Shown piece after piece: positions 59,401 through 64,000 of a DNA stretch of 64,000 nucleotides (positions are counted from its first letter, which is position 1; the number at the start of each line of letters is the position of its first letter). The translations under genes and the position numbers were made by a program. The stretch is from Lycium barbarum (Eukaryota > Streptophyta > Magnoliopsida > Solanales > Solanaceae). The stretch is taken from assembly GCF_019175385.1 (NCBI RefSeq), contig NC_083339.1, positions 76,528,307 through 76,592,306 on the forward strand, read 5' to 3'. Below the pieces are notes generated by a model. It worked only from the letters and a program-made list of their open reading frames with translations. It searched no databases and was not told where the DNA came from.

Positions 59401-60474
59401 CAAACTCTTTAGGCCACAAGTAGGCCAATTACCCAAAGCTGTAATCAAAGCATACAATTCAAGATCATAGGTGGAGTAGTTCAACGTCGCACCCTTAAGC
59501 TTTTCACTAAAATAGGCAATGGGTTTTTGGTCTTGCATCACAACAGCACCAATACCTACCTTACTAGCATCACATTCAATTTCAATGATTTTGTCAAAAT
59601 CGGGTAATTGCAACAACGGTGCAGAGCTAAGCAGTTGTTTTAGAGTTTCAAAAGCCTTGGCTTGCTCCACACCCCAAGAAAAAGGTTTATCCTTTCGGAT
59701 TACCTCGGTCAAATGAGCGGCTATGGTACTAAACCCCTTAACAAACTGCCTATAAAAACTAGCCAATCTATGAAAACTTCTAATATCACCAATGGATTTA
59801 GGAGTTGGCCAATTCTTAATAGCGTCTATTTTGGATTCATCAACCTCAACGCCCTTTGAACTCACAACAAAACCCAAGAAAACAACTTCATCAACACAAA
59901 AAGAGCATTTAGCAACATTACCATAAAGTTGTTCTTGTCTAAGCACTTCAAACACACATTTCAAATGAATAACATGCTCATCCATGGTTTTACTATACAC
60001 CAAAAAATCATCAAAGTAAACAACCACGAATTTGCCAATAAAAGGTTTCATGACATGATTCATCAAATGCATGAAAGTAATAGGAGCGTTAGTGAGACCA
60101 AAAGGCATCACCAACCATTCATGTAGACCAAACTTGGTCTTGAATGCGGTTTTCTACTCATCTCCGGGTTTCATCCGGATTTAATGATACCCACTCCTAA
60201 GATCTACCTTAGAGAATATGCATGAACCATTCAACTCATCAAGCATGTCGTCAAGACGAGGTATAGGATGGCGATACTTTACCATTATCTTGTTGATGGC
60301 TCGGCAATCAACACACATGCAGCATGATCCATCTTTCTTTGGCACCAACATAACGGGCACGGCACAAGGACTCATACTTTCTCGCACAACTCCCTTTTCA
60401 AGGAGCTCATCCACTTGCCTTTGAAGCTCCTTAGTGTCATCCGGGTTGGCTCTATAAGCCAGTTTGTTTGGCAA
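59398..60474 (-). pseudogene. pol: Element G reverse transcriptase and RNase H N-terminus
   Basis: RT fingers at 60,474-60,184 ([19 protein letters not shown] and [10 protein letters not shown]) end in TAA at 60,181-60,183; TAG at 60,154-60,156 follows. The frame 60,114-59,398 carries MPFGLTNAP, the catalytic YFDD at codons 33-36, the RT thumb ([15 protein letters not shown]) and RNase H Asp182 (IECDASKVG). [10 protein letters not shown] and the wording of the fingers differ from E1 and E2 and point to another chromovirus lineage (Reina, CRM or Galadriel type; not settled). Confidence 0.9.
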
Positions 60475-60878
60475 TTGAGAACCCGGGAGTCAATTTGGTG
60501 TTCAATTCCCCTCAAGGGTGGTAACCCCTTTAGGAGTTCCGTTGGGAACACATCATCAAATTCCTGCAAAAGAGAAGAAATAGAACTAGGAAAAGAAGGG
60601 GTTAGTTCATTAGTGTGCAATGCATAGTCCCTATGCATGAGGAGAATCACTGGTTGACGTTCCCCTAATTCCTCCCTAATTTCCCCACAATTTGTCAAAA
60701 GAGACACCTTGGTTTTTCCTCTAAGCTCTCCTTTCTTTCCACTCACCCCTTGAGAACTATTCTCCTCTACTCCTTCTTCCCCCACATTCTTCTTTTGTAA
60801 TGCACTATGACCCTTCTCCTTCAACTCCCTCATTTTGTTATAGATCTCACCCACTTGGGAGGGGGTCATGGGATTCAA
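60372..60878 (-). pseudogene. pol: Element G protease-RT connector
   Basis: A lysine- and glutamate-rich stretch follows NPMTPSQVGEIYNKMRELKE, then [28 protein letters not shown], the conserved entry to RT. A frameshift at about 60,475 moves to the RT frame. Between this frame and the protease (60,879-61,054) there is a further frameshift after a LLLGRP segment and a TGA. Confidence 0.82.
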
Positions 60879-61054
60879 GACATGTTTGACACCATTGTGG
60901 ACAAGGGTGTATTTGTTAGTTCACCCATTATGGTTGACGGACATGGTCGGCCAAGTAGAAGATGACACGCTTGCATGGGAACAACATCACATAACACCTC
61001 ATCGTGATACTTCCCAACCGTGAATTTGATGATAGCTTGCCGAGTCACCTTAAA

Positions 61055-61618
61055 TTAACCACATTCATTGAGCCATTGAAGTTTGAAAGGGTTTTCATGG
61101 CGGGTGGTGGGAAGTGTCAAGAAATCAACAAGGGTGGTACTAGCAACATTGGCACAACTCCCACTATCAATGAACATGATGCTAGTATTTTCCCGTTGAC
61201 TTGGGTCATCCATTGATTTGCTTATCATGGTCCTTCGCACCACATAGAGAGGTACAATAGGCTCATCATCACCCTCAATACCATCCCCTTCACTATCATG
61301 TTGTTCATTCTCATAATCTCCCTCGTCATCTCCTTCCTCACATTCTTCCTCATTCTCACTACAAGTGTCTCTCAAAATAAATGCTCCACGATTAGGGTAT
61401 TCACTTGCTCTATGACCGAAGCCATGACACTTAAAGCATTGAATAGGAGTTTTCGTACCTCCTTGTTTTGGAGCAAACTTCGAAGGTTGTTTGTCAACTT
61501 GCTTCTCAACTTGAGTATTCTTCACAATTGGTTTCTTGGCTTCTTGCATGGGGCCCTTATTCTTTTGCCAATTGGAGGAGGAAGCTCCTCGTTCTTTGTT
61601 ATTGTTCCATGAAATCAC
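61055..61618 (-). pseudogene. gag-pro: Element G zinc knuckle and protease
   Basis: Zinc knuckle CFKCHGFGHRASEY: Cys61, Cys64 and His69 are present, but the fourth ligand (position 74) is Tyr instead of Cys. An acidic Glu/Asp-rich linker follows, then the protease motif FIDSGSCANV with Asp151. The frame ends TGA just after LQWLNECG, where the family usually reads on. Confidence 0.88.
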
Positions 61619-61832
61619 ATAGCCCCTTTGACTTATTGGTTTTGTATTCCTTGAGACCCTCCTCTATTTCAATAGCCGCTTGAAGGGTCTCTTCAATGCT
61701 CCCATAGTTGTGGAGTCTCATTTGTGAGACAATGTCACCATTTAACCCGGCTCGGAACCGAGTCATAGCATTTATGATACAATTCGAGTGGCATCAAGAC
61801 CTTTTACAACGAGCCAAGCGAGAGAACTTCAA
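61619..61832 (-). pseudogene. gag: Element G Gag fragment
   Basis: Minus-strand segment reading RFRAGLNGDIVSQMRLHNYG and IEETLQAAIEIEEGLKEYK, typical of the C-terminal half of chromovirus capsid. A stop lies near 61,795 and a frameshift near 61,618. The N-terminal part is cut off by the LTR at 61,833. Confidence 0.8.
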
Positions 61833-64000
61833 TGTCATGACCCAACCCGATGAGCCATGACTAGTGCCCGAGCTGGACACTCGTATACGAACCTGTTAGA
61901 TATAATCAAACTGAAACCAAGGACAGTATGGAAACTTGTAAAAGTAAGCTATAGGCTCATAACATCATATATCATAATGAACCTATCTCCTGAGGAGTCA
62001 TAGCTAACCAAAACATAACATATTATGCAAGCCGACAAGGCTACCACTATATGCGGAAATACTCAAAACAAACCATATCGATATAGCTGACAAAAACCTA
62101 TATACAACCCACACATGTCTACAGACCTCTAAGAGTATATAAGTGAAATATGACGGGACAGGGCCCCGCCATACCCCTGGATATGCATAAGTCTACATCA
62201 AAGGTTTTGTACCAAAATAACTTAGGTTCCGGAACAATGGAGGTCTCCAAATAGCTGAGCAGAAGTCCTAGGCTAGAGGATCACCAAACTTAGTGTCTGT
62301 ACTTGCGGGCATGAAACGCAGCCCCCAAAGAAAGGGGGTCAGTACGAAAAATGTACTGAGTATATAAAGCATGAAATACAACAAAGAAGATCATGGCTGA
62401 ATAAAAGATAACAGAAGGCAAGTATGATAATCAAAGATACCAATGCACCCATGCCTTATGAGATGAGAATAATGCATATCTATATCATATACCATACCCG
62501 GCCCATTATGGGACTCGGTGAATGAAGTCATTTACATATATACCGTACCCGGCCCTCTAGTGAAGGTCTCGGTGAAATAATCATATATATATCGCACCCG
62601 GCCCTCTAGTGAAGGTCTCAGTGAAATAATCATATATATACCGTACCCGACCCTCTAGTGAGGGACTCGGTGAAAAATGCAATGAAACTATGCACGAATA
62701 CATACCCAGCCCGGGACTCGGTGAGTGATACATTAACGACATGCACGAGCAAAATATCATGAGCAAACATATGCAAACTAAATCATCATCTGAGACTCAA
62801 TAGAATAATTAGAATGAACTAACACTTGAGAATCAAGACAACAGTCACGTCAAGTATCACTGAGAACTAGAATTCATTGGAGTCATAATGCAAGTGAGAC
62901 TCATAAAATTATTTCTGAACTCCTTGAATAACCTGGGAGCACCCTCGAATGTCACTATGGATTATATCAAAATAGGACTTCAGGAATCATAGACACGTAT
63001 CAGGACATAATGAAATAGCTTTTGGAAATCAAGAACATTAGCCATTCTAGTATCTCTAAGAATAGAAGCTCCTTTGGAGTTTATATGTTCGTCATCTGTT
63101 TGTTTCATATAGACCATGCCAAAAAGAAAGAAGGGATAGCTTTACATACCTGACAATCTACCTAATCACCCAACGTCTACTCCTCAAGTCCGTATGTCTA
63201 CAATCATGATGATAATATCACGATTAGACCATTTACACCACTTACTATCTAATTTGTATACGAACGGAACTTAATGAAATTCGGGCAGCATTTCCTCTAT
63301 AAACTGGAAAATCCCGAAAATCCAATTCAATTGAATCATCAACAACAATACCAACCGTTAATATACATCATAACTCATCTAATCCCACCCATTTAATTCA
63401 ACTAAAACAGCCCCCGATCCATAAATCTCAACAAAACAACAAACGAGTTTGTAACGCTATTTTCTCCGTTCTAATCCGTTAAAACTCTAAATAAACTTAT
63501 TAGCAATGAAAAAGGGACCTTAATCTTACCTTAAGTATGAATCCACCACGTCAATACTCTTCTTTGTGGCTGATTTTTAGCTCAAACTGAAGGCAACGTG
63601 ACGTACAACGCTTTTCTCTTCATGAGCTTCGGGATTCGGGACTCGGATTTTGATCAAAATGTCTTTCTTAGCCTAGAAGTTCTCTCCCTCTCTCTCTAAT
63701 GTTTTGGAAACTCCTAGATGCAAATGACCAGCCCTCAAATGAATTTTCCATATATATTAATGTTAATGGGCCTCGTGGGCCGAAATATACTCATGGGCCA
63801 AAATGGAAATGTTTGGGTTGGGTGTCAACTTGCTGCCCCGCCAACCCAACTTGCATCGTCCATAACTCCTTATCCCGATATCATTTTGATGAGCGGTTTG
63901 TTGCATTGGAAATTAGACTCGATGAAATTCATTTTATACTTTTAAAACACCTTAAAACTCCTCATATACTAGGAGATATGTCTCCAACAATATGGGCTAA
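61833..64000 (-). mobile_element. Reverse LTR inserted in G gag, continues past the window
   Basis: The plus strand begins TGTCATGACCCAACC. The first 1.3 kb resemble 2,770-4,100 and 19,369-20,700; from about 63,370 it resembles the LTR at 17,960-18,640, again a mosaic. Its far end is not reached. The hairpin unit is triplicated at 62,548, 62,597 and 62,646 (49-bp spacing). The left flank is TTCAA. Confidence 0.85.

Noticed and set aside
1..64000. Host genes, tRNA or rRNA genes
   Set aside because: No exon-like frames with known motifs outside retroelements, and no cloverleaf or rRNA segment noticed; the tRNA-like strings are primer-binding sites only.

Overview
The window is plant DNA made almost entirely of nested Ty3/gypsy LTR retrotransposons. 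I see no host gene, tRNA, rRNA or CRISPR array. The evidence for a plant is the primer-binding site complementary to initiator tRNA-Met (TGGTATCAGAGC), long 2.3-3.8 kb LTRs, G-rich polypurine tracts, and gag-pol remains of the chromovirus (Del/Tekay-like) type. Sequence style suggests a solanaceous eudicot; that is inference from memory. All coding regions are decayed by stops, frameshifts, deletions and nested insertions, so nothing here looks able to make a full polyprotein.

Left part (1-28,219). The outermost layer appears to be a forward, gag-pol-less element F: internal sequence at 1-1,571 and 26,206-27,673, then the start of its 3' LTR at 27,674-28,219. A gag-only element E3 lies inside F (5' LTR fragments 1,572-2,769 and 21,438-21,875, primer site 21,880, broken gag 22,086-23,480, 3' LTR 23,880-26,205). 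The 5' LTR of E3 is split by a reverse-strand element E0 (2,770-21,437), which has two LTRs, a primer site and a polypurine tract but no gag-pol. E0 in turn holds three LTR insertions: 7,386-10,043, 10,940-about 14,502, and 16,118-18,903 (perfect target duplication TTATC).

Middle (28,220-44,624). Reverse LTR-C material (28,220-29,110 and 32,920-34,078) is split by a solo LTR at 29,111-32,914 with perfect duplication ATATC. Next comes E1 (34,079-43,296), the most complete element: truncated 5' LTR, primer site, gag, protease, reverse transcriptase, RNase H, integrase, chromodomain-like C-terminus, polypurine tract and intact 3' LTR. Fragments of another element follow.

Right part (44,625-64,000). 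A reverse-strand chromovirus-like element G (gag, protease, RT, RNase H, then an unidentified reading frame) is interrupted by a 13.4 kb insertion (45,328-58,723) with perfect duplication GATCA. Removing the insertion leaves one continuous reading frame. The insertion holds a second Del/Tekay-like gag-pol (E2), itself split by a solo LTR at 51,984-54,868, and a terminal LTR containing a different 624-bp solo LTR (57,309-57,932, duplication CCCGG). A reverse LTR enters G's gag at 61,833 and runs off the window.

The least explained signals are non-coding or of unknown function: a hairpin just upstream of the polypurine tract in four elements, a hairpin just after the primer site in three, arrays of variable-stem hairpins in the LTRs, minisatellites shared by otherwise different LTR families, and the unidentified reading frame in G.
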